Positions 15,757 to 23,836 of a DNA stretch of 64,000 nt are shown piece after piece (within the stretch, counting starts at the first letter, position 1; the number at the start of each line of letters is the position of its first letter). Below the pieces are notes generated by a model. The model was not told where the DNA came from, made no database searches, and was given only the letters and a program-made list of their open reading frames with translations. The translations under genes and the position numbers were made by a program. Origin of the DNA: Gemmatirosa kalamazoonensis (GTDB lineage: Bacteria > Gemmatimonadota > Gemmatimonadetes > Gemmatimonadales > Gemmatimonadaceae); assembly GCF_000522985.1 (NCBI RefSeq), contig NZ_CP007129.1:806001-870000 (forward strand). The letters run 5' to 3'.

Positions 15757-16050
15757 CTATGCTTGCGGACGCGCTGGGTCGGCGTCACTCCGAGCCGATT
15801 CTCGCCACAGGTTGTTGGGGAGCAAGCGATTGATCTCGGCCAAGAAGCCCTCTCGGTACGCCGGCTTCGAGAACCGGAACGTCACTCGGTGACCGTCTCG
15901 CTCCCAGTCCTTGTCCTTGGTGCCACCCCAGCAGATCCGGTTGTTGCCTGTCTTCTGGCTGAACTGGCTGAGCGATCGCAAGCAGTTCACCAGCGCCGGG
16001 TCATCAGACTGAATCGTGATGCTATAGCGGTAGTCTGCGTGGTCGCCCAT
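15757..16050 (-). CDS. Hypothetical protein
   Basis: 97 residues from ATG 16050. Soluble and charged: YRYSITIQSDDPALVNCLRS, then ICWGGTKDKDWERDGHRVTFRF. Looks like a compact alpha/beta domain; I do not recognise it. Lower GC than its neighbours. Confidence 0.6.
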   Translation of the reverse strand: MGDHADYRYSITIQSDDPALVNCLRSLSQFSQKTGNNRICWGGTKDKDWERDGHRVTFRFSKPAYREGFLAEINRLLPNNLWRESARSDADPARPQA

Positions 16051-16088
16051 GGGAGGAAACGGGTTGCGATTCGAGGATGCGCGTCGCT

Positions 16089-16182
16089 GGCTAACGCTCG
16101 AGTTCAGCTGCCGGCGGATACAACCAATGCGAGCGAAGCGAGCTTCCATAGCCCGCCGGTCAGCTGCAACGATTCGTTCGGC
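16089..16182 (-). repeat. attC site with GCGAGCGAAGCGAGC loop
   Basis: 94 bp. R' GGCTAAC, R'' GTTCGGC, class A L-boxes, stem CCGGCGG/CCGCCGG. The loop is nearly identical to the one at 10354. Confidence 0.88.
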
Positions 16183-16537
16183 CGCAGCCCGTCGAGTTCA
16201 ACCTACTCGACCACCGGCCGCAGCCGACGCGGCGCTCCCGGATGCGCCACCCCACCGACCATAGCGCGTAACCGAGGCCCAGCGCCAGCGTGTCCACCAC
16301 CACCCCAGCCACCGCGCCGAGCGCGTATGAGTCGTTGCCCGGCGCGAGCCGTCCGTCCGCCGCGGGCGGCCCGCTCCACCAGAGATAGCCCAGCATCACA
16401 ACGCCCCCCGCCGCGAGCGCCAATAGCATGGCACCGAGCAGCAGCGAGAGGCACGCGGCCGCGCGGTGCAGCGGGGGCACGGGTTTTTGCCACGGCGATG
16501 CGTGAGAGATCAGTGGGCTGGACTGTGCCGGAGACAA
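16160..16537 (-). CDS. Small membrane protein ending inside its attC
   Basis: 125 residues with two membrane segments (about 27-52 and 71-95). The frame has no stop before the attC; the last residues (TNRCS) are encoded by R''-L'' and the TGA is the one built into the attC. No family recognised. Confidence 0.6.
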   Translation of the reverse strand: MSPAQSSPLISHASPWQKPVPPLHRAAACLSLLLGAMLLALAAGGVVMLGYLWWSGPPAADGRLAPGNDSYALGAVAGVVVDTLALGLGYALWSVGWRIRERRVGCGRWSSRLNSTGCGRTNRCS

Positions 16538-16549
16538 TGCGTGTATGCG

Positions 16550-16646
16550 GCCGAACGCTGGAGTTCACCTGCGGAGGCGCGAGCGTGAACCATGCGGCCG
16601 GCGCGGAGAGTTGCGCGCCTCCGTCAGGTGCAACGATTCGTTAGAC
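16550..16646 (-). repeat. attC site, class C
   Basis: 97 bp. R' GCCGAAC, R'' GTTAGAC. L-boxes TTCACCTG/CAGGTGCAA, stem GGAGGCGCG/GCGCGCCTCC. Confidence 0.9.
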
Positions 16647-17092
16647 ACCGGCCTCGCTGGAGAGTCCCCACACCTCGCGGGCCCGTAGTCGGGCTTTCAG
16701 GATTGCGTGCACGGCGCCGAGGGAGGCCGCGCAGCAGAGTAGCCCGATGCCGCCCCCGGTGTCCCGAACATCGAGGCCGTTCGGCAGGAGCCACGCGCGG
16801 CGAAGCACGCCGCCGCGAGCCACAACCCGGGCCGCCCGATGCCGGGGACGGCGAGCGCGAGCCAGATCCACGTCAGCCCGAGACCGAACACTCCGCCCCA
16901 GAGGCTGATCCCGAGCAGGGCGAGCACCGCCATCGCGCCGAGCTGCCCCTGCCCGCCGGGCGACGGCGCGGCCCGGGCGACCCTGGCGGTGGTCACGGCG
17001 GTCCAGAGGAAGAGCGCCGCCCACGGGACCAGCAACCAGAGCACCGGCACCGGGCGGAGGGGACGCGAGTCGAGCGGCGAAGTCCAGGCCAT
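16641..17092 (-). pseudogene. Membrane protein gene, frameshifted
   Basis: From ATG 17092 the frame gives about 100 residues with three membrane segments (VLWLLVPWAALFLWTAV, GAMAVLALLGISLWGG, GLTWIWLALAVPG). Near 16795 the sensible sequence changes frame and continues LLCCAASLGAVHAILKARLRAREVWG to a stop at 16641 beside the attC. One indel would restore a single gene of about 150 residues. Confidence 0.6.
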
Positions 17093-17115
17093 GCTCTACA
17101 AAGGGGCGTGTCGGT

Positions 17116-17211
17116 GTCTAACGCCAGAGTTAAGCTGCAAACGCGCGAGCGTGATCTCTGCTACCACGAGGAGAGTCGCGCGCGTTTGTCAGCTTCAACG
17201 ATTCGTTAGGG
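17116..17211 (-). repeat. attC site, class B
   Basis: 96 bp. R' GTCTAAC, R'' GTTAGGG. L-boxes TTAAGCTG/CAGCTTCAA, stem CAAACGCGC/GCGCGTTTG. Confidence 0.9.
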
Positions 17212-17497
17212 AGCGGGTGGATCCGGCCTGGCTGCCACGTCGTCGGCGCCACGCGCGGAGGGCGATTGCCACGACGCCGACGACGAGCAGGAAGCTGCCG
17301 CCGGCCATGCCGTAGAGCGCGAGGACGAACCGGCCCATCCCACATTGGCCATCCCGATCGCCCGGACCGCATGTATCGAAGCGGCCGATCGCCGCCATCG
17401 TCAGCGCGAATAGCACCGCGACCGCGAGCGTCGCCCTCAACTGCAGCGTTACGTTCTCAGCAAGGCGGCGCCGGAACCGGTCGATGGGCGAGGTCAC
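17195..17497 (-). CDS. Small membrane protein ending inside its attC
   Basis: 100 residues from GTG 17497, the first start clear of the preceding attC. Two membrane segments (LRATLAVAVLFALTMAA and GMAGGSFLLVVGVVAIAL) flank a loop with two Cys (CGPGDRDGQCG). The final TNR and stop come from the attC R'' region. No family recognised. Confidence 0.55.
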   Translation of the reverse strand: MTSPIDRFRRRLAENVTLQLRATLAVAVLFALTMAAIGRFDTCGPGDRDGQCGMGRFVLALYGMAGGSFLLVVGVVAIALRAWRRRRGSQAGSTRSLTNR

Positions 17498-17523
17498 TGT
17501 GAGTGTGGACGATGGGGGTCGCT

Positions 17524-17653
17524 CCCTAACGCCAGAGTTCAGCTGCGTGGCCGACGTATGCCGGCGCGACGGTGGTCGCTCCGCTTGATGGAGGCGGCCG
17601 GCGCAGCACAATCATGCGTGACGGGCCACGTCAGCTGCAACGATTCGTTGGGC
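17524..17653 (-). repeat. attC site, long subtype, class A
   Basis: 130 bp. R' CCCTAAC, R'' GTTGGGC, outer stem CGTGGCC/GGCCACG, loop of the long subtype (GCCGGCGCGACGGTGGTCGC). Confidence 0.88.
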
Positions 17654-17663
17654 AGCTGCTGGA

Positions 17664-17930
17664 TTACGGATGCGTGATACCCGCCGCTTTGAGCGCCTGG
17701 TGGATCAGCGCGCGAGCCTCCGAGACTACCGCGCGCTCCTCGTCCGTGAGCGCATCAGGCCCCAGTCCGCGCAGGTCGTCGACGGCCTGGGCGAGGTCCA
17801 GCCAGGCATCGGTCAGCCCGCTGAACGCGAGGTACGCCGGCAGCAGTACCGCCAGCGGCTCGAGCGCGCGCCGCGCACACCAGCCGTCGACCAGGGCGCC
17901 GAGGAGTTCAGCGAGTCGGGACTCTGTCAT
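17664..17930 (-). CDS. Hypothetical protein
   Basis: 88 residues from ATG 17930 (MTESRLAELLGALVDGWCAR). All-helical, with LPAYLAFSGLTDAWLDLAQAVDDLRG in the middle. It resembles small helical proteins of unknown function; no family named. Confidence 0.55.
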   Translation of the reverse strand: MTESRLAELLGALVDGWCARRALEPLAVLLPAYLAFSGLTDAWLDLAQAVDDLRGLGPDALTDEERAVVSEARALIHQALKAAGITHP

Positions 17931-17951
17931 GCCGAAGGGGGACGTAAAGCT

Positions 17952-18049
17952 GCCCAACGCTGGAGTTCAGCTGCGGAGCGGCAGGGCCGGAGCTCGGCAG
18001 CCGGCGCGGAGAGACGCGCCGCTCCGTCAGCTGCAACGACCTGTTGGTC
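17952..18049 (-). repeat. attC site
   Basis: 98 bp. R' GCCCAAC, R'' GTTGGTC (spacer CGACCT altered), class A, stem GGAGCGGC/GCCGCTCC. Confidence 0.88.
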
Positions 18050-18063
18050 AGCGGCGCACGGGC

Positions 18064-18360
18064 TCAGTCCAGCACCTCGACCGAAGCGTAGCGCCGCGTC
18101 CCCTTCTCGAACAGCCGGAGGTGCGTCCCAGGCTGAAGCCGCTCATGCGGAGCATGCGCCATCCAGAAGCTGACGCGGGCGACGGAGGGGTTTCCTTGCT
18201 CCGAGGGCGGGACTGCGAACCGACAGACCAAGCTCCAGCCGTCGGCCCCTGGTGGGTCATCGACGAACCACGCCGGATCGACCGTCTCGCGCACCGATGG
18301 CAGCCCGCGCGCGACGTATTCGGGTGTCCAGTGGATACGCGCTTGGTGCTCCCGTTCCAT
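18064..18360 (-). CDS. Hypothetical beta-rich protein
   Basis: 98 residues. GWSLVCRFAVPP, SVARVSFWMAHAPHERLQPGT and LRLFEKGTRRYASVEVL suggest a small beta barrel reminiscent of the domain-2 barrel of translation GTPases. That likeness is only a pattern impression. Sole cassette gene. Confidence 0.55.
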   Translation of the reverse strand: MEREHQARIHWTPEYVARGLPSVRETVDPAWFVDDPPGADGWSLVCRFAVPPSEQGNPSVARVSFWMAHAPHERLQPGTHLRLFEKGTRRYASVEVLD

Positions 18361-18385
18361 GCTGCCGGTGAGTGGGTCGTTTGCT

Positions 18386-18482
18386 GCCCAACGCCAGAGT
18401 TCAGCTGCGGAGGCGCGGGGCAGGAGCTGTGGACGCCGTCAGAGCCTTGCGCGCCTCCGCCAGCTGCAACGATTCGTTAGCC
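18386..18482 (-). repeat. attC site
   Basis: 97 bp. R' GCCCAAC, R'' GTTAGCC, class A, stem GGAGGCGCG/GCGCGCCTCC. Confidence 0.9.
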
Positions 18483-18535
18483 GGCGGCGCACCGTACCTC
18501 GCACGCCGGGCCGACGAATGCTGTGCCAGCGGCCA

Positions 18536-18997
18536 CTACGGGAGCTCGAGGTCCACGCGGACGCTGTCTCGGACCTGCGGCGGCGTGGTCAGGGTGGAGA
18601 TTCTGAATGGCACCGCGTCGACACGCGACTCGGCGAGCACGGCACCGCCGGACCCGATCGCCTGCACCGTGACGCAGAGCGTCATCGACCGGGGTGTGTT
18701 CAGCACCGTGGCGTAGCGTCCCGCGCTATCGGTTAGAACAATGCGTTCGCTGCGGTACGCATATCGCTCGCCGATTCCGCAGGCGCCAAACACCCACCCG
18801 GCGGCCTCTATCTCGACGCCAGCGCGCACAGCGCCCGAGGGGGCATGGACCTGGCCGTAGATCAGCGCCAGCGACGGGTACACGGTTGCCTCAGTGGGCG
18901 CATCGCCACACGCTGCCAGCGGCAACGCGAGCGCAAGCAGCCCGACATGCGCTGCGACGCTGCTCCGAGCGGAAAGAGAGGATGAAGGATGCGACAT
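18536..18997 (-). CDS. Lipoprotein with carboxypeptidase-regulatory-like domain
   Basis: 153 residues. Lipoprotein signal with lipobox PLAAC near residue 30, then a beta-sandwich-type sequence: YGQVHAPSGAVRAGVEIEA, VLTDSAGRYATVL, and a closing DSVRVDLELP strand. This G.V....G.P..G..V / T...G.Y pattern is that of CarboxypepD_reg-like domains, common in Gemmatimonadota and Bacteroidota surface proteins. About 50 non-coding bases precede the attC. Confidence 0.7.
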   Translation of the reverse strand: MSHPSSSLSARSSVAAHVGLLALALPLAACGDAPTEATVYPSLALIYGQVHAPSGAVRAGVEIEAAGWVFGACGIGERYAYRSERIVLTDSAGRYATVLNTPRSMTLCVTVQAIGSGGAVLAESRVDAVPFRISTLTTPPQVRDSVRVDLELP

Positions 18998-19050
18998 TCG
19001 TGTTGCTAGGACTGGAAGGCAGCTAAACTCGAGAGCGGAACTGGGCGGCC

Positions 19051-19147
19051 GGCTAACGCCAGAGTTAAGCTGCGAAGGCGCGAACGTGGTCTCTGCTGCC
19101 GGGTGGGAGCCGCGCGCGCCTTCGTCAGCTTCAACGATTCGTTAGAC
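19051..19147 (-). repeat. attC site, class B
   Basis: 97 bp. R' GGCTAAC, R'' GTTAGAC. L-boxes TTAAGCTG/CAGCTTCAA, stem GAAGGCGCG/GCGCGCCTTC. Confidence 0.9.
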
Positions 19148-19172
19148 CGCGGGCCATTCCCGATCGCTCGTC

Positions 19173-19577
19173 CTAGGTCCGTGGCGCGATGCTTTGCCAC
19201 CAGCTCACGCCGATGAAGGTGCCGCAGAGTACCGCCACGCCGACCACTCCGAACCAGTCCAGGCGCTGCCCATCCACGATAGTGAAGAGTGTCCCGACCG
19301 TTAGACCGAGCGGCAGCGCCGCGAGCACGCCGATCGCCACGCACCGCGCCCGGGACGCGCCGAGCGGCCGCATCAGGCCGAGGACCGCCCCCACTGCGAG
19401 ACCTGAGACGAAGTAGACGGCGACCACGCCGAGGACCCGCCCGAGCGCCGGCGGCCCGAGGCGCAAGAGCACGATGCCGCCTCCGACGATCGAGTAGAGG
19501 GCCGCGTACAGGATTCCGCCGCCGATGCGCCATCGCAGGTCGGCGGTGAGTGAGCGCTGCGGCGGCGGATCAGCCAT
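19173..19577 (-). CDS. Integral membrane protein
   Basis: 134 residues with four predicted membrane segments (about 19-37, 45-68, 80-98, 107-125) after a cytosolic-looking N-terminus MADPPPQRSLTADLRWRIG. No family recognised. Confidence 0.6.
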   Translation of the reverse strand: MADPPPQRSLTADLRWRIGGGILYAALYSIVGGGIVLLRLGPPALGRVLGVVAVYFVSGLAVGAVLGLMRPLGASRARCVAIGVLAALPLGLTVGTLFTIVDGQRLDWFGVVGVAVLCGTFIGVSWWQSIAPRT

Positions 19578-19601
19578 GAAGCGGCGAAGAATTATGTCGC
19601 G

Positions 19602-19699
19602 GTCTAACGCTAGAGTTCAGCTGCGGAGCCGCAGGGTTGGAGCCGGGCTGCCGGGTCGGGATGTTGCGCGGCTCCGCCAGCTGCAACGATTCGTTAGAC
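19602..19699 (-). repeat. attC site
   Basis: 98 bp. R' GTCTAAC, R'' GTTAGAC, class A, stem GGAGCCGC/GCGGCTCC. Same sequence as the sites at 35310 and (except the last bases) 40295. Confidence 0.9.
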
Positions 19700-20008
19700 G
19701 CCGGCGCGCCGAATCAGCGGCGCGATCGCGAACAGCAGCGCTAAGGCAATCACTGCCGCGGCGGCCCAGCGCCAACCGGAACGACGCAGACGCTTGCCCC
19801 TCGCGGAAAGTAGCGCCCCCGGCGGCGGCACGTAGTCCCGGCTCAATGGCGCCCACCAACGGCCGGCACGGATGTTCGCGTGGTCAGCGTCCGAGAACCC
19901 CGCGTTCGTGTCCGCCCGCGCAAACTGAACCACGGCCGCCAGCCCAGACACACCCGCAATAGCGGCGAGGATGCCGGCAAGGACGATAAGGATCGATCGA
20001 AAGCTCAC
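19694..20008 (-). CDS. Membrane protein, duplicated cassette copy 1
   Basis: 104 residues. N-terminal membrane segment (ILIVLAGILAAIAGVSGLAAVV), an extracytoplasmic loop with GRWWAPLSRDYVPPPG, then a second segment (WAAAAVIALALLFAIA). No family recognised. The whole cassette recurs at 35310-35750 with no difference noticed by eye. Confidence 0.65.
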   Translation of the reverse strand: MSFRSILIVLAGILAAIAGVSGLAAVVQFARADTNAGFSDADHANIRAGRWWAPLSRDYVPPPGALLSARGKRLRRSGWRWAAAAVIALALLFAIAPLIRRAGV

Positions 20009-20035
20009 TCAGCTACTTGGCAATGGTGGTTGTGC

Positions 20036-20131
20036 GTCTAACGCGGGAGTTCAGCTGCGGAGGCGCGGGGCTGGAGCTGTGAGTGCCGGGGAGCGGCGCG
20101 CGCCTCCGTCAGCTGCAACGATTCGTTAGCC
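20036..20131 (-). repeat. attC site
   Basis: 96 bp. R' GTCTAAC, R'' GTTAGCC, class A, stem GGAGGCGCG/GCGCGCCTCC. Confidence 0.9.
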
Positions 20132-20380
20132 GGCGGTGCCATTGGGCCACGGGTGCGCGGGCACCCGGCGGTTCCGCTGTCGCCACTCCTCGGCTAGCGC
20201 CGGCAGCTCCTCCACCGGCATGCCGTCCGGGACGGTCCGGAAGAACTCCAGAGCGTCCTCCTCGCCGAAGCCGGGCAGACAGAACGAGAACGAGGCCGTC
20301 TCCAGGTTCCCGAGAACCCGCGTCAGCTCGCGGTACATCGGATCATTGCGGTAGTCACCGGAGCCGGGCGAGTCAGACAT
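20126..20380 (-). CDS. Hypothetical protein
   Basis: 84 residues, soluble and acidic. MYRELTRVLGNLETASFSFCLPGFGEEDALEFFRT suggests a helical adaptor-like protein. No family recognised; the stop is at the attC R'' core. Confidence 0.55.
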   Translation of the reverse strand: MSDSPGSGDYRNDPMYRELTRVLGNLETASFSFCLPGFGEEDALEFFRTVPDGMPVEELPALAEEWRQRNRRVPAHPWPNGTAG

Positions 20381-20405
20381 ATCGGTGTAATGACTGGTGT
20401 GTGTC

Positions 20406-20503
20406 CGGCTAACGCTGGAGTTCAGCTGCGAAGCCGCAGGCCTGGAGTCTTGGATGTCGCCGGAGAGCTGCGCGGCTTCGTCAGCTGCAACGATTCGTTC
20501 GGC
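20406..20503 (-). repeat. attC site
   Basis: 98 bp. R' GGCTAAC, R'' GTTCGGC, class A, stem GAAGCCGC/GCGGCTTC. Serves the HicAB cassette. Confidence 0.9.
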
Positions 20504-20523
20504 AGCAGCACGCAGATGCGTGT

Positions 20524-20709
20524 CTACGGCGGCGGCACGTCGAGGTCGCGGCAGATCTTCCGCGCGAGGAAGTCGTCGACCTCGCGGTGCCGCGGTACCG
20601 TCGACGTCTTGCGCGCCGCCGGGTTCACGTAGACGGAATGGCTGCCGCCCTCGCGCAGGAGGCGGCAGCCCTGTGACTCCAAGTGCCGGATCAGGTCGAC
20701 GCGCTTCAC
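20524..20709 (-). CDS. hicA: HicA family mRNA interferase toxin
   Basis: 61 residues, usual HicA size. The double-stranded-RNA-binding-like fold is visible: MKRVDLIRHLESQGCRLLREGGSHSVYVNP with the catalytic His in GGSHSVY, then TVPRHREVDDFLARKI. It would cleave mRNA when not held by HicB. GTG start, 13 bp after the HicB stop. The gene order antitoxin-toxin is less usual for HicAB, which is often hicA first. Confidence 0.88.
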   Translation of the reverse strand: MKRVDLIRHLESQGCRLLREGGSHSVYVNPAARKTSTVPRHREVDDFLARKICRDLDVPPP

Positions 20710-20722
20710 CGCGCCGTCGGCC

Positions 20723-20944
20723 TCACGCCGAGAGGCGGAGCGGCTCCCGGATGACCTCCGCGCCGGCCAGCTCCTCCTCGGCCAGCGCGCGGTTCGCCTC
20801 GATCACCAGCGCCACGGCCTCGCGTAGGTTCTCGCGCGCCTCCTCGAGGGTCGCCCCCTGCGTGTTCGCGCCGGGGAGTTCCTCGACGTAGGCCACGTAC
20901 CCCTGGGGGCCGGGGCGGAAGACAGCGGTCAGTTCCAGCTGCAT
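20723..20944 (-). CDS. hicB: HicB family antitoxin
   Basis: 73 residues from ATG 20944. MQLELTAVFRPGPQGYVAYVEELPGANTQGATLEEARENL is the degenerate RNase-H-like HicB fold (partial HicB_3 domain) that neutralises HicA. No C-terminal DNA-binding domain can be seen, so autoregulation is uncertain. First gene of the two-gene cassette. Confidence 0.85.
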   Translation of the reverse strand: MQLELTAVFRPGPQGYVAYVEELPGANTQGATLEEARENLREAVALVIEANRALAEEELAGAEVIREPLRLSA

Positions 20945-20997
20945 GGCGGGGCTCGGGAAGCGGTGGACTCTGAATCTACGTCGGAGGCCGGTGTGCT

Positions 20998-21095
20998 GCC
21001 GAACGCTGGAGTTCAGCTGCGAAGGCGCGGGGTTGGAGTTCTGCTGCCGGGTCGGGGCGACGCGCGCCTTCGTCAGCTGCAACGATTCGTTATGC
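20998..21095 (-). repeat. attC site
   Basis: 98 bp. R' GCCGAAC, R'' GTTATGC, class A, stem GAAGGCGCG/GCGCGCCTTC. Confidence 0.9.
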
Positions 21096-21105
21096 AGCCA
21101 AGCGC

Positions 21106-21561
21106 TCAACTCGCCGGCCCGGCGGCCGCCGCCGGGCAGTTCTCGCGCAACATGGCCTCGCCCGTCCGGGGATTCGCCAGCGTGACATTCTCGAGCGCCT
21201 GGATACGCCACTGGCCATCCCGGCGCGTGATCACCGTGAGGATCAGCGTATCGATGTCGTGCGCGCCCGCCGGATGCGCCACACCCGTACGGAGCCGGCT
21301 CCAGAAATGGACGATCGCGGCGTCGGCGCTGATCGCGGTCGCCTCGATCAGCTCGTTCTCGAGCGCGGAGTCGCGGTAGATGGTCTCGTGGAGGGGCCGG
21401 CGGAGGGCCACGATCGCGTCGACGCCTAGCACGTAGTGGGCGAACCGGTTGACGAACGTCGCGTCCGCCTGGAAGAGGCGAGCGAAGGCCGACATGTCGT
21501 GCGCGTTCCAGGCGGACTGAAAGGCCGCTGGGACCTCCTCAGGTGAGTCGATCGCGCTCAT
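21106..21561 (-). CDS. SgcJ/EcaC-like, DUF4440 (NTF2 fold) protein
   Basis: 151 residues. VPAAFQSAWNAHDMSAFARLFQADATFVN followed by HYVLGVDAIVALRRPLHETIYRDS and ITRRDGQWRIQALENVTL is the typical SgcJ/EcaC/DUF4440 layout. No signal peptide. Ligand or reaction unknown. The 110 bp to the next attC (21562-21671) show nothing recognisable. Confidence 0.8.
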   Translation of the reverse strand: MSAIDSPEEVPAAFQSAWNAHDMSAFARLFQADATFVNRFAHYVLGVDAIVALRRPLHETIYRDSALENELIEATAISADAAIVHFWSRLRTGVAHPAGAHDIDTLILTVITRRDGQWRIQALENVTLANPRTGEAMLRENCPAAAAGPAS

Positions 21562-21671
21562 GGGGCTCGGGCGGGTTGCATGCTTGAGGGTTTGCTGGAA
21601 CGGGCCTACGGCGATCGAGCGTTGTTATGTCACCGCGGTTCACGCCGACAACGGCGCGGATGATCGTGCCT

Positions 21672-21767
21672 GCATAACGCTAGAGTTCAGCTGCGGAGCG
21701 GGCTGCGTGATCTTGGCTGCCGCGAGGAGCGGTGGCCCACTCCGTCAGCTGCAACGATTCGTTAGCC
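21672..21767 (-). repeat. attC site
   Basis: 96 bp. R' GCATAAC, R'' GTTAGCC, class A, stem GGAGCGGGC/GGCCCACTCC with a bulge. Confidence 0.88.
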
Positions 21768-21776
21768 AGCGGCGCG

Positions 21777-22109
21777 TCACCCCGATTGTATGACCGTCGC
21801 GCCCTCGCCGCACGTCAGGCAGAGGAAGACGTAGACCATGCCGACGTCGCCGAACATGTATTGCTGGTCGTCCGAGAGGGCGTCGATCGCGTGCGGGTTC
21901 TTCGGGTCCTCATGCTCGATCGAGTCGATCTGCGCAAGGAACGACATCGGCTCGCTGCACCGGGCGCAGGCTGGCGTTTGGCCCCCGTGCTCCCACGTCG
22001 GCTTGCCGCCGAGCTTACTGCGCCGGCCCAGGGCGCGGCGGTCGACCGCACGCGTCCCCGGTGGGACGCGCTCGAACTGCATGCGATACTCGCGGAATTC
22101 GAATGCCAT
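21777..22109 (-). CDS. DUF1963-like protein with zinc knuckles
   Basis: 110 residues. SKLGGKPTWEHGGQTPACARCSEPMSFLAQID is the DUF1963/YwqG-type signature (GG.P.W, C..C..M.F..Q). It is followed by QQYMFGDVGMVYVFLCLTCGE with a second CxxC. Probably a small zinc-binding soluble protein; function unknown. Confidence 0.75.
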   Translation of the reverse strand: MAFEFREYRMQFERVPPGTRAVDRRALGRRSKLGGKPTWEHGGQTPACARCSEPMSFLAQIDSIEHEDPKNPHAIDALSDDQQYMFGDVGMVYVFLCLTCGEGATVIQSG

Positions 22110-22128
22110 GAGGGAGTGTGCAATCGCT

Positions 22129-22225
22129 GGCTAACGCTAGAGTTCAGCTGCGAGCGCGCGGGGCTGGGGCTCTCGGTGCGGTTGGAGCGGTGCGCGCGCT
22201 CGTCAGCTGCAACGATTCGTTAGGC
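22129..22225 (-). repeat. attC site
   Basis: 97 bp. R' GGCTAAC, R'' GTTAGGC, class A, stem GAGCGCGC/GCGCGCTC. Confidence 0.9.
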
Positions 22226-22231
22226 CACCGC

Positions 22232-22600
22232 TCATTTCTGTTCGAATTGCGCGAACGGCACTCGACCCGGCCCGCGCTCGTCCCGGAAGAGGCTTCCGGG
22301 CTCGGCGGACAAGAAGAGGTTGATCTTGTCCTCTCCGAGGATCGCCAGTTCGTCTATGTGCTGCTGGAAGTACTCGGCGGGGACTCAGAGGTGACGGAAC
22401 CGCGCGGAGCCCGGCGCGGCCTCGCAGAGGATTTCGATCGTCTTCTCGGAGCGGATCGCGGCAGAGGGTATCTGGACCCACCAGGCGTTCTCCTTCGTCC
22501 ATGACTCGTCCGGTGTGTACCACTTCGAGGTCACAACGTGACCCCTCGGGCCGGGACGCCTGGTGGCTAGCCAGCTGAGGGCCTGGGAGCGAATGGTCAT
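22232..22600 (-). pseudogene. Hypothetical gene, frameshifted
   Basis: ATG at 22600 opens MTIRSQALSWLATRR ... KTIEILCEAAPGSARFRHL then a stop. One base later the frame continues EYFQQHIDELAILGEDKINLF ... VPFAQFEQK to a stop at 22232 beside the attC. Joined, the protein would be about 122 residues, soluble, of unknown family. The break near 22387 is a single-base shift. Confidence 0.6.
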
Positions 22601-22642
22601 GGACGCCGTAAGCCTCTACGTTGCGGGACGATCGCGATGGTG

Positions 22643-22739
22643 GCCTAACGCTTGAGTTCACCTGCGAAGCCGCGGGGCTGGGCCTGTGGATGCTCGCGGA
22701 GGCCCGCGCGGCTTCGTCAGGTGCAACGAAACGTTAGGC
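22643..22739 (-). repeat. attC site, class C
   Basis: 97 bp. R' GCCTAAC, R'' GTTAGGC. L-boxes TTCACCTG/CAGGTGCAA, stem GAAGCCGCG/CGCGGCTTC. The spacer is GAAA instead of GATT. Confidence 0.9.
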
Positions 22740-23137
22740 CGCGGGCTGCCGGGCGCGAGGACGCCTCACAACGCGACGACGGCAAGGTGCGGCGCCGCGA
22801 GCCACGGCGCCACCCGCGCCCCGCCCGACGCCCGCCCGGCGCGCCGCACCTCGCCCGGCGCGGCCGGCCGCCACTACCTGATGCCGCAGTCGCCGGTGCC
22901 GGCCGCGCCGCTCCCCTCGGGCCCCGGCCCCGCGGCGCGCCCGTCTCGGCGCCGCGCGCCCGCCCCGCGCGCTACCTGATGCCGGGCGCCGCCAGCCGCT
23001 CGCCCGCGCGCCCCGTGCACCTCACCACCTGATGCCTGGGCGCGCCACCTCGTCCGCGGCTCCGGCCGAGCACCCAACTCCCGCCGCGCACCCTGGCGGT
23101 GTCACCCGCACACGTGCGTGGCCTGAGTGCCTACGCG
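22740..23137. other. Cassette without a convincing gene
   Basis: 398 bp, extremely GC- and proline-codon-rich. No minus-strand frame looks like protein, and the open frames on both strands are of low complexity. Contains GGTGCGGCGCCGCG (near-palindrome) and three copies of ACCTGATGCC (near 22875, 22974 and 23030). Both motifs recur in the gene-less cassette at 36512. Confidence 0.55.
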
Positions 23138-23234
23138 GCCTAACGCTGGAGTTCAGCTGCGAGGGCGCGCGGCTGGAGATGTGAGTGCGGCTGGAGAGAT
23201 GCGCGCCATCGTCAGCTGCAACGATTCGTTAGCC
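23138..23234 (-). repeat. attC site
   Basis: 97 bp. R' GCCTAAC, R'' GTTAGCC, class A, stem GAGGGCGCGC/GCGCGCCATC. Confidence 0.9.
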
Positions 23235-23258
23235 CGCGGCTGGGCCGCGCCCGCATAC

Positions 23259-23692
23259 CTACGTGCCCGGCGTGAGGAGTTCCCCGCCCCACGTGGCGGG
23301 GTCGACGTCGGCGACCGTCGCGGAGAACGTCCAGCGGTGCCCCCCGAGGTCCCGCGCGTGGTACTGGCGCTCGCCGAACGGGAACGTCGTTGGGGGCTGC
23401 AGGATCTCCGCGCCGGCCGCCGCCGCCCGGGCGCAGTGCGCGTCGGCGTCCTCCACGCGGACGAGCACCCCGTGCTGGCCCGACCCGCGGCGCCCGGTGC
23501 TTCGCGCGATTGGTCCGTGACCACGACCGCGCCGACGCCGGCGCCGGCGAGGAGCTGTACCCGGTGGTCGCCGATGCGCAGCCGCTCCACGAACCCGAAC
23601 GCCCGGCACAGCCACGCCGCCGCCGCGGGCACGTCCGCGTACGCTAGTTCCGGCATCACGCCGACGTCGGGGATGGACCGATTTGCGCGCAT
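23259..23692 (-). pseudogene. VOC/glyoxalase-family gene, frameshifted
   Basis: From ATG 23692: SIPDVGVMPELAYADVPAAAAWLCRAFGF and HRVQLLAGAGVGAVVVTD form the first beta-alpha-beta-beta-beta half. Near 23505 the frame shifts to GSGQHGVLVRVEDADAHCARAAAAGAEIL and RQYHARDLGGHRWTFS, the second half with the metal-ligand region. Full family length (about 145 residues) is there but split by a one-base shift. Confidence 0.7.
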
Positions 23693-23739
23693 GGATCGCT
23701 GAGGGCGAGGTGTGCGATGAAACGTCGGACTTCGTCGCG

Positions 23740-23836
23740 GGCTAACGCTGGAGTTCAGCTGCGAACGCGCAGGGCTGGCGTTGTGGGTGCGGCTGGGACG
23801 ATGCGCGCGTTCGCCAGCTGCAACGATTCGTTAGGG
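23740..23836 (-). repeat. attC site
   Basis: 97 bp. R' GGCTAAC, R'' GTTAGGG, class A, stem GAACGCGC/GCGCGTTC. Confidence 0.9.

Larger units (their letters stand above)
19602..20042. repeat. Duplicated cassette B, copy 1
   Basis: Cassette with attC, the 104-residue membrane protein gene and its upstream leader. The second copy is at 35310-35750, an exact cassette-sized unit ending at the R' core on each side. Confidence 0.85.

Noticed and set aside
21562-21671. Remnant attC after the SgcJ-like gene (GCGTTGTTATGTC)
   Set aside because: Only a loose GTTATGT-like core without L-boxes; probably chance.
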